Below are positions 26,992 through 35,954 of a stretch of 64,000 bases of DNA, in pieces. Origin of the DNA: DYFT01 sp041695085 (GTDB taxonomy: Bacteria; Bacteroidota; Ignavibacteria; UBA10030); NCBI GenBank assembly GCA_041695085.1, contig JBGFRO010000050.1:98271-162270 (forward strand), given 5' to 3'. Both the position numbers and the translations under genes were made by a program. The notes under the pieces are model-generated. The model saw only the letters and a list, made by a program, of their open reading frames with translations. It did no database searches and was not told the DNA's origin. Every line of letters begins with the position of its first letter. Position 1 is the first letter of the stretch.

Positions 26992-27590
26992 CTTCTCACC
27001 GTGAAGAAAAGATAGACGATCAGAAAAGTTCCCGTCACCAAAAGAATGGGTCGAATGAACCTCTCGAAGAACGACGAAGGAGATTCCTCATCCGTCGTGA
27101 TCATCACCCCTTCCGCCCCCTTCTCCGGTACGACATCCTTCGTCTCCTTCACGAACGGCCCTACATAGGTTGCCGTTCGTTCCGTTCCCGTCTCCCATCT
27201 CGCCTCAAGGCTCGTCCGCACCGTTCGATCGAAGCCTCGTTCCGGCCGAGCACGATACCAGACGCTGGCTTCGAGTTCGTCGATACGGAGAGTCAAGCTC
27301 GATTCTTCTTTCTTCGCTCCAATCACAACCATGTGTCCGGATCGTTGAAAGACGTCGATGAAGGCGTTCTCAAGAAGCGTCGGCATCTTCGAGCGACCGA
27401 CGATCAAACGGATCATCTGAGGTGGATTACCCACTGTGGGGAAGGTGCGGGAAATCTCTTCCGCCATCTCACGATAATGCCTGCGAACCACGCTCACCAC
27501 GTCAGGCGGAACTTGGGCCGACATCTCCAGCATCGGCAGGAGCACGAGCACGATTATCGCCGCGGCAGAGTGAAGGAAGATCCGGCGCAT
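26988..27590 (-). CDS. exported membrane-anchored protein of unknown function
   Basis: The 200-residue protein has an N-terminal signal (residues about 5-25), a soluble body of about 145 residues and a C-terminal transmembrane helix (PILLVTGTFLIVYLFFT) with a short basic end. The body contains MVVIGAKKEESSLTLRIDELEASVWYRA (only the first part is diagnostic), a beta-rich stretch reminiscent of outer-surface assembly proteins. I recognise no family. It sits between gdhA and the CapA-like gene, overlapping the first by one base (TGATG) and the second by four, so it is translated with them. Probably periplasmic and anchored by its C-terminus. Confidence 0.75.
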   Translation of the reverse strand: MRRIFLHSAAAIIVLVLLPMLEMSAQVPPDVVSVVRRHYREMAEEISRTFPTVGNPPQMIRLIVGRSKMPTLLENAFIDVFQRSGHMVVIGAKKEESSLTLRIDELEASVWYRARPERGFDRTVRTSLEARWETGTERTATYVGPFVKETKDVVPEKGAEGVMITTDEESPSSFFERFIRPILLVTGTFLIVYLFFTVRS

Positions 27591-28882
27591 CAGGCGTAAA
27601 TGCCGCGCATTTTGAGAGTACGTGCAACTTTATCGATCGCAAGTATGTACGCGCCGATACGGAGGGATACCTTAAACCGCTCGGCCGTTTCGTAAACTGC
27701 ATGGAACGCTTCGGTCATCATGCGCTGTAATCTGCCGTTGACACGATCCAACGACCAAAAGTAGCCGACGCGGTCCTGTACCCATTCAAAATAGGAGACG
27801 GTCACACCCCCTGCGTTTGCCAGAATATCGGGAATGACGAGCACCCCTTTTTCCTGCAGAATGGGATCGGCCTTTGCTGTCGTCGGTCCGTTCGCCCCCT
27901 CACAAATGATCTTCGCTTTGATCCTCGCTGCGTTCCGGTGTGTAATCTGATCTTCCCTTGCTGCGGGAACGAGAACGTCACATTCTAGCTCGAGAAGCTC
28001 TTCGTTGGGAATCTTCTCCGCACCAGGGAAACCCGCGAGTGTTCGATTCGTGCGGACCCAGTCGAGCGCTTTATCGACGTCAATCCCTTTCTTGTTCACA
28101 AATGCACCGCTGATGTCTCCAATGCCGATGATCTTGCATCCCTGAGAGCGGAGGAGTTGAGCCGTCACTGAACCTACGTTGCCGAAACCTTGCACCACCA
28201 CAGTCGTGTCTTTCGGCTTCATTCCCATCTTCTCCATCGCAGCAAGCGTCGCAATCATACATCCTCTTCCGGTTGCTTCACGTCGTCCAAGCGATCCACC
28301 CAGCAAGAGCGGTTTGCCGGTCACAACCGCCGGTTCGGTTCGACGGACATGCATGCTGTAGGTATCCATCACCCATGCCATCACCTGCTCATTCGTATTC
28401 ATGTCGGGTGCAGGAACGTCGCGATCGGGACCAAACACTTCGATAAGGTTGGATGTGTAGCGTCGTGTAATCTTCTCAAGTTGCAGAAGACTCAGCTTGG
28501 ACGGATCGCATCGGACTCCCCCCTTGGCGCCGCCGAACGGGATGTTCATGATGGCGCATTTCCAGGTCATCCACGCAGCAAGTGCCTTCATCTCATCCAA
28601 ATTTACGTCGGGGGCATAACGGATTCCCCCTTTGGAGGGGCCGAGAATGTCGTTATGAATGACGCGATATCCCTCGTAGACCTTCACCTCGCCGTTATCC
28701 ATCGCAATGGGGATGGAAACGATCACCTGCCGCACCGGCGTCTTCAAGTATTCATACACGCCCGGATCAAGATGAAGCAAATGGGCGGCCACGTCGAATC
28801 GCTGCATCATCGATTCGAACGGATTCTCCTTATCTAAAATCGGAGCGGGTTCCCGATAGACGTAAGGCTGTTGAGTCGTCAT
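27590..28882 (-). CDS. gdhA: glutamate dehydrogenase
   Basis: This enzyme interconverts glutamate and 2-oxoglutarate plus ammonia. The 430-residue protein has the hexameric short-type GDH layout: a substrate domain with GGIRYAPDVNLDEMKALA, WKCAIMNIPFGGAKGGV with the catalytic lysine, and PAPDMNTNEQVMAW; and a Rossmann domain with VVQGFGNVGS and CEGANGPTT. The acidic position after the second glycine-rich motif cannot be scored confidently, so NAD versus NADP use is left open. An ATG at 28882 is preferred to a TTG at 28903; neither has a strong ribosome binding site. It follows htpX closely. Confidence 0.95.
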   Translation of the reverse strand: MTTQQPYVYREPAPILDKENPFESMMQRFDVAAHLLHLDPGVYEYLKTPVRQVIVSIPIAMDNGEVKVYEGYRVIHNDILGPSKGGIRYAPDVNLDEMKALAAWMTWKCAIMNIPFGGAKGGVRCDPSKLSLLQLEKITRRYTSNLIEVFGPDRDVPAPDMNTNEQVMAWVMDTYSMHVRRTEPAVVTGKPLLLGGSLGRREATGRGCMIATLAAMEKMGMKPKDTTVVVQGFGNVGSVTAQLLRSQGCKIIGIGDISGAFVNKKGIDVDKALDWVRTNRTLAGFPGAEKIPNEELLELECDVLVPAAREDQITHRNAARIKAKIICEGANGPTTAKADPILQEKGVLVIPDILANAGGVTVSYFEWVQDRVGYFWSLDRVNGRLQRMMTEAFHAVYETAERFKVSLRIGAYILAIDKVARTLKMRGIYA

Positions 28883-28906
28883 GAGGTCGAGCACGTTAGG
28901 CAACGA

Positions 28907-29761
28907 TTACGAGATGCCGCCCATAGCGATCTGTTCTAATCGTGCAATGCGCTCCTCCATCGGCGGGTGGGTTGAGAAAAGCTTCAGAACCCCGCCGCCT
29001 CGAAGTGGATTGACGATGAAGAGATGTGCCGTCGCGGTTCCAGCCTGTTCCATCGGATATCGTTCGACCCCGGCGTGGAGTTTACGTAGAGCGTTTGCCA
29101 GGCTGAGGGGCCGTCCGCAAATCCTGGCTCCCCCTGCGTCAGCGGCAAATTCGCGGGAACGGGAAACGGCAAATTGGATCAACATAGCCGCAATGGGAGC
29201 GAGAATAAGCAAGAGCAGTTCTCCGATTGGATTCGAATGCTCACGATCTCTCTGGCCGCCGGTAAAGATGGACGCCCACATCGCCATACGGGTGAGGAAG
29301 GTGATGGCACCTGCCATAGCGGCAACGATCGTTGCAATGAGGATATCACGATGCTTAATGTGTGCCAGTTCGTGGGCCATCACCCCCTCAAGCTCATCAT
29401 CGCTGAGCATATTGAGGATGCCCTCGGTGGCTGCGACGGCCGCATGCTGCGGGTTGCGCCCCGTCGCAAAAGCGTTCGGGTTTTGACTCGGAATAATATA
29501 GACGCGGGGCATTGGAAGCTCGGCCTGGACGGCAAGTTTCCGCACCATGTTATAGAGCCGCGGTGCATCTTGCTCCGTTACCTCCTTGGCGCCGTATGAC
29601 ATCAGCACGAGCTTATCCGAGAACCAATACATTCCGAAGTTTATCAGAAGCGAGAAAGCGAACGCCATGAACAGCCCCTGCTCCCCGCCAAACCATTGAC
29701 CGATGAACATCAACAGTCCCATCAACAGGACCATCAGGCCGACCGTTTTGACCATATTCAT
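28907..29761 (-). CDS. htpX: membrane zinc metalloprotease HtpX
   Basis: HtpX degrades misfolded inner-membrane proteins. The 284-residue protein has N-terminal transmembrane helices (residues about 5-45), the zinc motif VMAHELAHIKHRD, a further pair of helices and the third zinc ligand in SREFAADAGGARI. The ending THPPMEERIARLEQ is typical. ATG at 29761 has a perfect AGGAGG eight bases upstream, so the two extra upstream codons (GTG start) are excluded. It heads a minus-strand gene run. The 166 bp before it is A/T-rich with a weak promoter (TATAAC) and no clear heat-shock element. Confidence 0.95.
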   Translation of the reverse strand: MNMVKTVGLMVLLMGLLMFIGQWFGGEQGLFMAFAFSLLINFGMYWFSDKLVLMSYGAKEVTEQDAPRLYNMVRKLAVQAELPMPRVYIIPSQNPNAFATGRNPQHAAVAATEGILNMLSDDELEGVMAHELAHIKHRDILIATIVAAMAGAITFLTRMAMWASIFTGGQRDREHSNPIGELLLLILAPIAAMLIQFAVSRSREFAADAGGARICGRPLSLANALRKLHAGVERYPMEQAGTATAHLFIVNPLRGGGVLKLFSTHPPMEERIARLEQIAMGGIS

Positions 29762-29927
29762 AGTACACACCTCCTAAATAATAATGAACAATCGTCCGCA
29801 ATCCTTTAAAAATGCGGCACAAAGTTATAAAAAAAAGGGATAGCAAACAACCGGCCTGTACGTGTGAAATGCCGGTTTCGATGTGTAGAACACACTTTCA
29901 GGAAGGAGAGTTGCAAAACGAACCAGA

Positions 29928-30770
29928 TTACGATCGCTGCTGAGAGATGCGTCGAAGGGTGTGTTGGACCAGATCAAGGTCCTCATCCAGAAGGTGGCGG
30001 GAAAAGCGACGCGCTCGACGAATATCCCGAGATGTCGCGTGACCGACAATAAGGTCTTCCGCAAAGAACTTAGCCGTTACGCTCATTTCACCACTCGGTT
30101 GAACGAGCATCGATCCGCCCCAGAAATTCACCCCGTCTTCAAATCCCACACGATTACTGAAGGCGACGTACGAGCTCAACAACCGCGCGTAGACGCGCTG
30201 ATGTTCATGATTGACCGAAGCCGTGTGAAGCTCACGTGCCTTTCCGGCAATGCGCGTCGGACTGGCCGTCAGACACAGCAACACTTCGGCGCCGTCTTGC
30301 ACTAAGAGATAAGGAAGCGAAAGATGCCACGCATCCTCGCAGATCAAAACGCCGAACTTGCCGTGTTTCGATGTGAATGCGCGAATCGACTCTCCCCGGC
30401 TGAAGTATCTGCCTTCCTCAAACATCCCGTACGTGGGAGGATAGATCTTTCGGTGCACATGAAGAACCTCACCCCCCTCCAGCACCAGTGCAGAATTGTA
30501 GATGGCATGATTCTCCGCACTCTCAACAAATCCCAACACAATGCTGACCGATTTACTGGCCCGAATCAAGGGTCGCAACAAGGCGTCGCCGGGACGGAGC
30601 GCCACCTCCCATGCGAGATCGCGAAGGGTGTAACCGGTCAGACTCAATTCCGGGAACAGAATCACTTGCGCATTCTTTTGGACGGCACGTTCGATTGCGT
30701 CAAGATGCCGCTCCAGGTTCGCCTTGAGATTTCCAACCTTCGCGTCGGTTTGGGCAATGGCGATCTTCAT
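29928..30770 (-). CDS. carbon-nitrogen hydrolase, NAD-synthetase glutaminase-like
   Basis: The 280-residue protein is a nitrilase-superfamily amidase with the catalytic triad Glu41 (FPELSLTGY), Lys108 (VHRKIYPP) and Cys144 (LICEDAWH). These sequences resemble the N-terminal glutaminase domain of glutamine-dependent NAD synthetase, but the synthetase domain is absent. It may be a stand-alone amidase for another amide, or supply ammonia in trans. ATG at 30770 is preferred to 30776 because AGGA then stands at proper distance. It is the last gene of the aroF-kinase-regulator run, 28 bp after the TPM gene. Confidence 0.88.
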   Translation of the reverse strand: MKIAIAQTDAKVGNLKANLERHLDAIERAVQKNAQVILFPELSLTGYTLRDLAWEVALRPGDALLRPLIRASKSVSIVLGFVESAENHAIYNSALVLEGGEVLHVHRKIYPPTYGMFEEGRYFSRGESIRAFTSKHGKFGVLICEDAWHLSLPYLLVQDGAEVLLCLTASPTRIAGKARELHTASVNHEHQRVYARLLSSYVAFSNRVGFEDGVNFWGGSMLVQPSGEMSVTAKFFAEDLIVGHATSRDIRRARRFSRHLLDEDLDLVQHTLRRISQQRS

Positions 30771-30798
30771 GTTCATCCTGTTTTCAGGCAGTTTGGGC

Positions 30799-31254
30799 TT
30801 ATCGAACTCCGACCACGTTTGTCAATTCATTCGTATCGTCCGCTTTTCGCGGATAGTGCAATTCCAGTACCTTTCCCACCTCCTCCACCGCACGCAGGAT
30901 TCCTTCTTTGAAGCGTTGCTCTTTGAAATGCCCCACGAGATCGTCAGCTATTCGTTGCCACACTTCCGGATCCACTTTCTTGTGAATCGATTCGTCGGCC
31001 AACACTTCCAGCTCATGATCTTCCAACAGAATGAGGATCAGGACGCCGTTCCGATCTCTTGTCTTGGAAATACCCAGTCGCACAAACTCCCGCCGAGCGA
31101 TTTCATCGATGCTCAGTTTTTTTTCCGACCGTTCGCGTCGCTGTCGGATCTCCACACGGATTTCGCCGGAGGTCGACGCTTCCGCTCGTCCAATCGCATC
31201 GGCAATCTCTCGGAAGTCCGATTCAGTAAAAAACTTCTTAACCAGGTTCGCCAT
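30799..31254 (-). CDS. TPM-domain protein (cytoplasmic, no signal)
   Basis: The 151-residue protein carries a TPM fold, as in the TPM_phosphatase/YgcG family: an N-terminal helix (FFTESDFREIADAIGRAE), then SGEIRVEIRQ, RNGVLILILLEDHELEVLADESI (first part), VWQRIADDLVGHFKE and a helical C-terminus. It lacks both a signal peptide and the membrane tail of its larger relative at 35955-36707. Plant TPM proteins act in photosystem II repair; the bacterial role is unknown. It lies 6 bp after a response regulator and 28 bp before the amidase, in what looks like one transcript. Confidence 0.82.
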   Translation of the reverse strand: MANLVKKFFTESDFREIADAIGRAEASTSGEIRVEIRQRRERSEKKLSIDEIARREFVRLGISKTRDRNGVLILILLEDHELEVLADESIHKKVDPEVWQRIADDLVGHFKEQRFKEGILRAVEEVGKVLELHYPRKADDTNELTNVVGVR

Positions 31255-31260
31255 GGCAGC

Positions 31261-31944
31261 TCAAGAGAGGTCGATCATCCGGATGTCTTTGATGTATTGA
31301 ACGGTCTTGTCTTCCCTGAGGTTGTTCAACTTCTCCATCTTCGATTCAATGCGTTCGACATTGTCCTTGATGATTCCAAGATACTTGATCCCTTTTTCGG
31401 AGTTCTCCTTTGCCATCAAGTCCTGCACGATCTGCTTCATTTCGCTCAACGGCGCCGTAATTTCCGAACTGATACCGACCACCAGTTCTTGCATTGCCTC
31501 GAGCCGCTTCTTGCGGATCTCCAATTCGGCAACTTCCCGCTGAAATTTTCTTCTTTCGACAACACTCATGATCGTCTTCGGAAGAACCGGCGTACTGATC
31601 TCTTCTTTCACGAGGTAATCTTCGACGCCAAGCTTCATCACCTCCACGGCAAGGTTCATATCCTTGTTCACAGTCAGAAAGATCACGGGAAGATCGATGT
31701 TCTTTTCTTTGAGAAGTTTCGTCACTTCGAGGCCGTTGATACCCGGGAGGAAATAATCCATCAAGATGAGATCCAATTCCTTGTTCTGCTCTGCCTCACG
31801 GATGCCATCGCTCCCATTATCTTTCCAGATAACATCGACCCGTGCTTCTTCGTATTTATCGAGATAGAGCTGGACCAACTTCGCGAAGGCCGCATTGTCT
31901 TCGATCAGTAACACTTTAATTCGTTCACCGGAGTTCATGGTCAT
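31261..31944 (-). CDS. response regulator with C-terminal HisKA-like domain lacking the histidine
   Basis: The 227-residue protein starts with a receiver domain (residues 8-127): acidic pair ED15-16, phosphorylation site Asp63 in LILMDYFLPG, Thr91 and Lys113. A coiled helix (about 130-150) leads to a region resembling the dimerisation/phosphoacceptor domain of histidine kinases: LVVGISSEITAPLSEMKQIV. The kinase consensus has His-Glu where Ser160-Glu161 stands here, and no ATPase domain follows. The ATG at 31944 overlaps the previous response regulator stop as ATGA. The protein may dimerise with, or inhibit, the kinase encoded upstream. Confidence 0.88.
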   Translation of the reverse strand: MTMNSGERIKVLLIEDNAAFAKLVQLYLDKYEEARVDVIWKDNGSDGIREAEQNKELDLILMDYFLPGINGLEVTKLLKEKNIDLPVIFLTVNKDMNLAVEVMKLGVEDYLVKEEISTPVLPKTIMSVVERRKFQREVAELEIRKKRLEAMQELVVGISSEITAPLSEMKQIVQDLMAKENSEKGIKYLGIIKDNVERIESKMEKLNNLREDKTVQYIKDIRMIDLS

Positions 31945-32387
31945 TTCCGTGACGGTAGTCGTGCGATCGTGGACCAATAGTCGTGAAAGGTCTTGACAAC
32001 GGTTCCGAACTCTTGAAGGAGGACCGACTTCGATACGTAGCTACTCGCTCCAAGTTCGTACGCGCGCCGGATGTCTTCCTCTCGATCCGAACTGCTGATG
32101 ACGATCACGGGGATCCCCTTTGTCTTCTCCGACCCCTTCAGCCTGCGCAGCACTTCCCGCCCGTCGATGCGTGGAAGATTGAGATCAAGAAAAATCAAAT
32201 CGGGAGATGGGCCAACTTCGGACAGCCCGCCCGTCAGAAACTCCAACGCCGCAGCACCATCGTCATAGTACATGATCCTATGCTGCCCCCCGTTCTGCTG
32301 GAAAGCCCACTGGAGTATCTTCGCGTGATCGTGGTTATCGTCGATTAAGAGAATATGAAGGGGATGGTTTTGCTCAGCCAACGGCAT
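31941..32387 (-). CDS. single-domain response regulator, Rcp1 type
   Basis: The 148-residue protein is one receiver domain of the Rcp1 branch that partners phytochrome-like histidine kinases. Features: LLIDDNHDHA acidic pocket, LDLNLPRIDGREVL with the phosphorylation Asp, VISSSDREEDI and the conserved Lys in SYVSKSV. No output domain is present, so it acts by protein contact or phosphotransfer. ATG at 32387 lies inside the kinase's last codons (14 bp overlap), typical of a cognate pair; the in-frame start at 32435 would run deep into the kinase. Confidence 0.9.
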   Translation of the reverse strand: MPLAEQNHPLHILLIDDNHDHAKILQWAFQQNGGQHRIMYYDDGAAALEFLTGGLSEVGPSPDLIFLDLNLPRIDGREVLRRLKGSEKTKGIPVIVISSSDREEDIRRAYELGASSYVSKSVLLQEFGTVVKTFHDYWSTIARLPSRK

Positions 32388-34854
32388 CCTCCCAGACTCT
32401 GGGCAATGTAAAATAGAAGGTCGATCCTTCACCAACTGTCGATTCTACCCAGATGCGTCCACCGTGCGCCTCGATAATCTTTTTCACGATCGTTAGGCCG
32501 GCTCCCGACCCTTCAAACTCGTCTCGTTTGTGGAGCCGCTGGAAGATCATAAAGATTTTGCTGAAATATTCCGGTTCGATGCCGATGCCGTAATCACGAA
32601 TGTAAAAGCGAACTTCTTCCGGATTCGACTCTGCACCGATCTCTACCTTGGGATTCGGTTTATCGGAAAACTTAATCGCATTCGAGAGCAGGTTGCGGAA
32701 CACGATGCGCATATGTGCGTCCACGGCGGCCACTTCCGGTAGCGAAGGCTGAACGATCACCGTGACCTTCCGTTCCCGGATGGAAAACTGAAGCTCCTCG
32801 AGAATATCGCGAATAAGCCGGGCGACATTGATCGTCACCTTCTTCTCCGCCAATTTGGTCACACGAGACAGCTGAAGCAGCTCCTCAATCAGCCGCTTCA
32901 TGTGCGTGCACGAATCGACGATGGAGCGAATATATTCCCGTCCTGGCTCGTCGAGCATGTGAAGATACTCATGTCGGATCATCTTTGCATAGCCTTCTAC
33001 ACTGATCAGCGGCTCCTTCAGATCATGCGACACAACGTAGGTGAAGTCATCCAGCTCCTTGTTGCGAGCCTCGATCTCTTGTGATTTCGAAATCGTCTCC
33101 TGATACAAATTGGCTTTTTCAATCGCGATCCCCACAACGTTGGCTATGCTCTGCAACAACGCGAGGTGATCTTCAGAGTACTGGTTGAGAGTGTAGGATT
33201 GGACGGACATCACACCGATGGTGTGATCTTTGGAGAACATCGGCACATACATCAGCGACGCAGAAAAACGATCGCGATTGCCAAATGCAACGTACGGCGA
33301 CCGTTCCGGCAAGACTGTGCGAAGCTCTAAGATGGGCTTCCGTTCACGAATGACTTTCGACGTCGCCATTGTCTCATCCAGCGGCATCGTTGTCCCCTGC
33401 ACGTCGAAAACTCTCTTTTCCCCATCCACAAGGTCCACCATGTAGATAGGTTTCACGAGATTCTTGCGTTCATCATACATTTCGATGAAGAATGCATCGA
33501 GCGATATGACTTTTTCGATTTGATCATGCGTGATACGGGCAATTTCGTTTGTGTCGAATGTATCGGTCAATGCACGGGTCAGATCATACAATACCTGGAG
33601 GCGCTGAAGTTGACGACCCAGCTCTGCACGGGAGGTCTGCCGCTCGGTGATATCCCGCGCGATGTTCACCATCAGCACCGGATCCCCCATGCTGTTTCGG
33701 AGTAACGTGGTGTTAAGACTCACTGCAATGCGGTCGCCGTTCTTTCGCAACCAGGTGATGTCGAAATCGCGCAGCACGTTGTTCTCGCGCAGCTTGTCCA
33801 ACCATCCGATATACGACCGCAGATCCTCCTCCGGCACCCACGGGTATGGGATCTCAACTCCGAATGCCTCCCGGCGGGAGTAGCCGGTCAGCCGCTCAAA
33901 TTCATCGTTCACATCCAAGACCTTTCCCTGCAGGTCAGTAATGACGAGCGCATCCACCATCGAGTTCACGACGTTGCGCAAAAGGCCTTCCGAGTCGGTG
34001 AGCCGACGCTCAAGCTCTTTCCTATCGGTAATGTCGTTGATTGACACAATGAGAGCAGGAGCGTCATGGAACGCGCTCATGCTCAACGTCATCTCCACAT
34101 CGATGGTCGTTCCGTTCTCACGCAGCATCCGCGTCTCAAAGCGGGTCGGGATGGTCTCGCCGCGAAACGCGCGCTGCTCAAGTACGGTGAAAAACATCTT
34201 CGAACTCTCATCCAGGAACGTGCGTATCTCCTTCCCGAGCAGGTCGTCACTTGCCCGATAGCCGAGCATTTTACAGAACATCGGATTGGCCGCCACGATC
34301 CTTTCGTTTTGGAGGAGGCAACTTCCATAGGGAGAGTGCTGGAAGAGTGTCCGGTAGTTCGGCTCGTCTTCACTGGGAGGCACCGGAAAGAACTCCGGCA
34401 ACGCTTTCGTGTTCTTCCCAAAACTCCACAGATGGGACTCGTGCATTCGATGTTCAGCCAGCCCGAGCGTAACAAGGTAGCAACCGCGGTGGAGCCGATT
34501 CGCGCGCGCGTGCACCAGCCTGCTTTGTCTTCCATTTGTGCGAAGTAGTTGACCATCCACCAGCAGCGGTAAGGTAATGCTCTGGTCGGCTGCGAAGAGC
34601 GCAGCAAATGGCTTTCCTCGTACCTCTCTCATGGATTTATCCAGCACCCCACACGCCGCAGCGTTTGCATCGAGGCAGATTCCTTTCTTGTCGATTACAA
34701 GAAGAGCACTTCCTGCCTCTTTGAACATACGCTCGAAGAGGCCAGCATTCATAGCCCTGCGACCGCGCCCCTTTTGACTCCCGGCGCGGGATGCCGACAG
34801 TCTTCCCCCTAAGACTCTTTTTCGGTGTGATGATTTGGATTTTCGTGTGTTCAC
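32374..34854 (-). CDS. PAS/GAF sensor histidine kinase
   Basis: The 826-residue kinase is cytoplasmic (no membrane helices). Domains in order: a basic N-terminal tail, PAS at about 40-130, PAS at about 165-285 with ADDLLGKEIRTFLDE, PAS at about 288-410, GAF at about 425-575 and HisKA at about 590-665 with His610 in VVSHDLKEPL. The HATPase at about 700-820 has NLLSNAIKFSDKP, DYGIGIEPEYFSKIF and GAGLTIVKKIIEAHGG. The HisKA type matches phytochrome-family kinases, fitting the Rcp1-like regulator that follows. The GTG start overlaps the aroF stop (GTGA). The signal sensed is unknown; GAF/PAS sequence alone does not reveal a ligand. Confidence 0.92.
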   Translation of the reverse strand: MNTRKSKSSHRKRVLGGRLSASRAGSQKGRGRRAMNAGLFERMFKEAGSALLVIDKKGICLDANAAACGVLDKSMREVRGKPFAALFAADQSITLPLLVDGQLLRTNGRQSRLVHARANRLHRGCYLVTLGLAEHRMHESHLWSFGKNTKALPEFFPVPPSEDEPNYRTLFQHSPYGSCLLQNERIVAANPMFCKMLGYRASDDLLGKEIRTFLDESSKMFFTVLEQRAFRGETIPTRFETRMLRENGTTIDVEMTLSMSAFHDAPALIVSINDITDRKELERRLTDSEGLLRNVVNSMVDALVITDLQGKVLDVNDEFERLTGYSRREAFGVEIPYPWVPEEDLRSYIGWLDKLRENNVLRDFDITWLRKNGDRIAVSLNTTLLRNSMGDPVLMVNIARDITERQTSRAELGRQLQRLQVLYDLTRALTDTFDTNEIARITHDQIEKVISLDAFFIEMYDERKNLVKPIYMVDLVDGEKRVFDVQGTTMPLDETMATSKVIRERKPILELRTVLPERSPYVAFGNRDRFSASLMYVPMFSKDHTIGVMSVQSYTLNQYSEDHLALLQSIANVVGIAIEKANLYQETISKSQEIEARNKELDDFTYVVSHDLKEPLISVEGYAKMIRHEYLHMLDEPGREYIRSIVDSCTHMKRLIEELLQLSRVTKLAEKKVTINVARLIRDILEELQFSIRERKVTVIVQPSLPEVAAVDAHMRIVFRNLLSNAIKFSDKPNPKVEIGAESNPEEVRFYIRDYGIGIEPEYFSKIFMIFQRLHKRDEFEGSGAGLTIVKKIIEAHGGRIWVESTVGEGSTFYFTLPRVWEDAVG

Positions 34855-35891
34855 GAGTCAGCGAATTCTCGTTGGAACGAGACCGACCGCTTCACGGTCG
34901 GCACAAGTTCAGCCAAACGACGCATCAGTTCCCTGAACGTATCTGTTCGCAGCGATTGGAAGCCGTCTGAAAGAGCCTCTTGCGGGTTGGGGTGCACTTC
35001 AATCATGAGGCCATCTGCACCGGCTGCAACCGCAGCGAGTGCCATCGGCACCACCAATTCCCACGAACCGGTTCCATGGCTTGGGTCGACGATCATCGGG
35101 AGATGAGAGAGTTTCTTGACGAGCGGGACAGCGTTGAGATCGAGCGTATTGCGCGTATAGGTCTCGAACGTTCGGATTCCCCGTTCACACAAAATGATGT
35201 TGTAGTTGCCCCGCGAGGCAATGTATTCCGCCGACATGAGCAACTCTTCGATCGTTGCCGAGAGCCCCCGCTTCAACAGAATGGGCGAACGGTATTCTCC
35301 AACCTTTTCGAGAAGAGAAAAGTTGTACATATTTCTTGCGCCAATCTGCAGCACATCGGCATATTCGGTAACGAGCCGAAGGGTCTCGGTATCCTTCACT
35401 TCCGTGACGATGTGCATGCCTGTCTTGACAGCTGCTTCCTTGAGGTATTCCAGTCCGTCAATCTTGAGACCCTGAAATGCATAGGGAGATGTCCGAGGTT
35501 TGAACGCACCTCCTCGTAAGAACTTGATTCCCATCTCACTCAGCTGCTCAGCCACTTCGAGGATCTGCGACCTGCTCTCCACTGAGCACGGTCCGGCGAT
35601 CACGGTCAGTTCCCTCCCGCCGATGGAGTCCTCCCCAACACGGATGATTGTATCTTCCTGCTTCACCTCGCGACTCACCAACTTGTAGGGCTTAGAGACC
35701 GGAACGGCGTCCTCCACGCCGGGCATACTCCTGAAGAGATCGGGATCCACACGACCCTTGTTGCCCGTGATGCCTATGGCCACTCGTTGTGCACCGGGAA
35801 TTTCGTGTGCTCGATACCCCAACGAAACGATCTTCTCCTTTACTTTCTCAATGTGCTCTCGCGTCACATCTTGTTTCATCAACACTAACAT
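34851..35891 (-). CDS. aroF: 3-deoxy-7-phosphoheptulonate synthase (DAHP synthase, type Ibeta)
   Basis: This enzyme condenses phosphoenolpyruvate and erythrose-4-phosphate, the first shikimate step. The 346-residue protein has an N-terminal ferredoxin-like regulatory domain (residues 1-75: MLVLMKQDVTREHIEKVKEK) as in Thermotoga, followed by the barrel with AGPCSVESRSQILE, FLRGGAFKPRTSPYAFQG, ILLKRGLSATIEE and DPSHGTGSWELV. ATG at 35891 fits with GGAG upstream and gives the usual start; a GTG at 35924 is possible. Aromatic feedback control is likely through the N-terminal domain. It precedes the histidine kinase by overlap. Confidence 0.94.
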   Translation of the reverse strand: MLVLMKQDVTREHIEKVKEKIVSLGYRAHEIPGAQRVAIGITGNKGRVDPDLFRSMPGVEDAVPVSKPYKLVSREVKQEDTIIRVGEDSIGGRELTVIAGPCSVESRSQILEVAEQLSEMGIKFLRGGAFKPRTSPYAFQGLKIDGLEYLKEAAVKTGMHIVTEVKDTETLRLVTEYADVLQIGARNMYNFSLLEKVGEYRSPILLKRGLSATIEELLMSAEYIASRGNYNIILCERGIRTFETYTRNTLDLNAVPLVKKLSHLPMIVDPSHGTGSWELVVPMALAAVAAGADGLMIEVHPNPQEALSDGFQSLRTDTFRELMRRLAELVPTVKRSVSFQREFADS

Positions 35892-35903
35892 CAGCCTTGC
35901 TCC

Positions 35904-35932
35904 ATTATCAAGTGATCCATTCACGAACTCAA
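35904..35932 (-). promoter_or_regulatory. predicted promoter of the aroF-kinase run
   Basis: Read on the minus strand: TTGAGT (35932-35927), 17 bp, GATAAT (35909-35904). The -10 ends 12 bp before the aroF ATG, implying a very short leader or start from the more distal site. Confidence 0.45.
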
Positions 35933-35954
35933 TGAGCTACCCTTCGTCGTAACG

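Noticed and set aside
30724..31911. 395-residue plus-strand ORF opposite the amidase, TPM and response regulator genes
   Set aside because: It is a shadow of three well-supported minus-strand genes and has Phe/His/Leu-rich composition typical of antisense frames.
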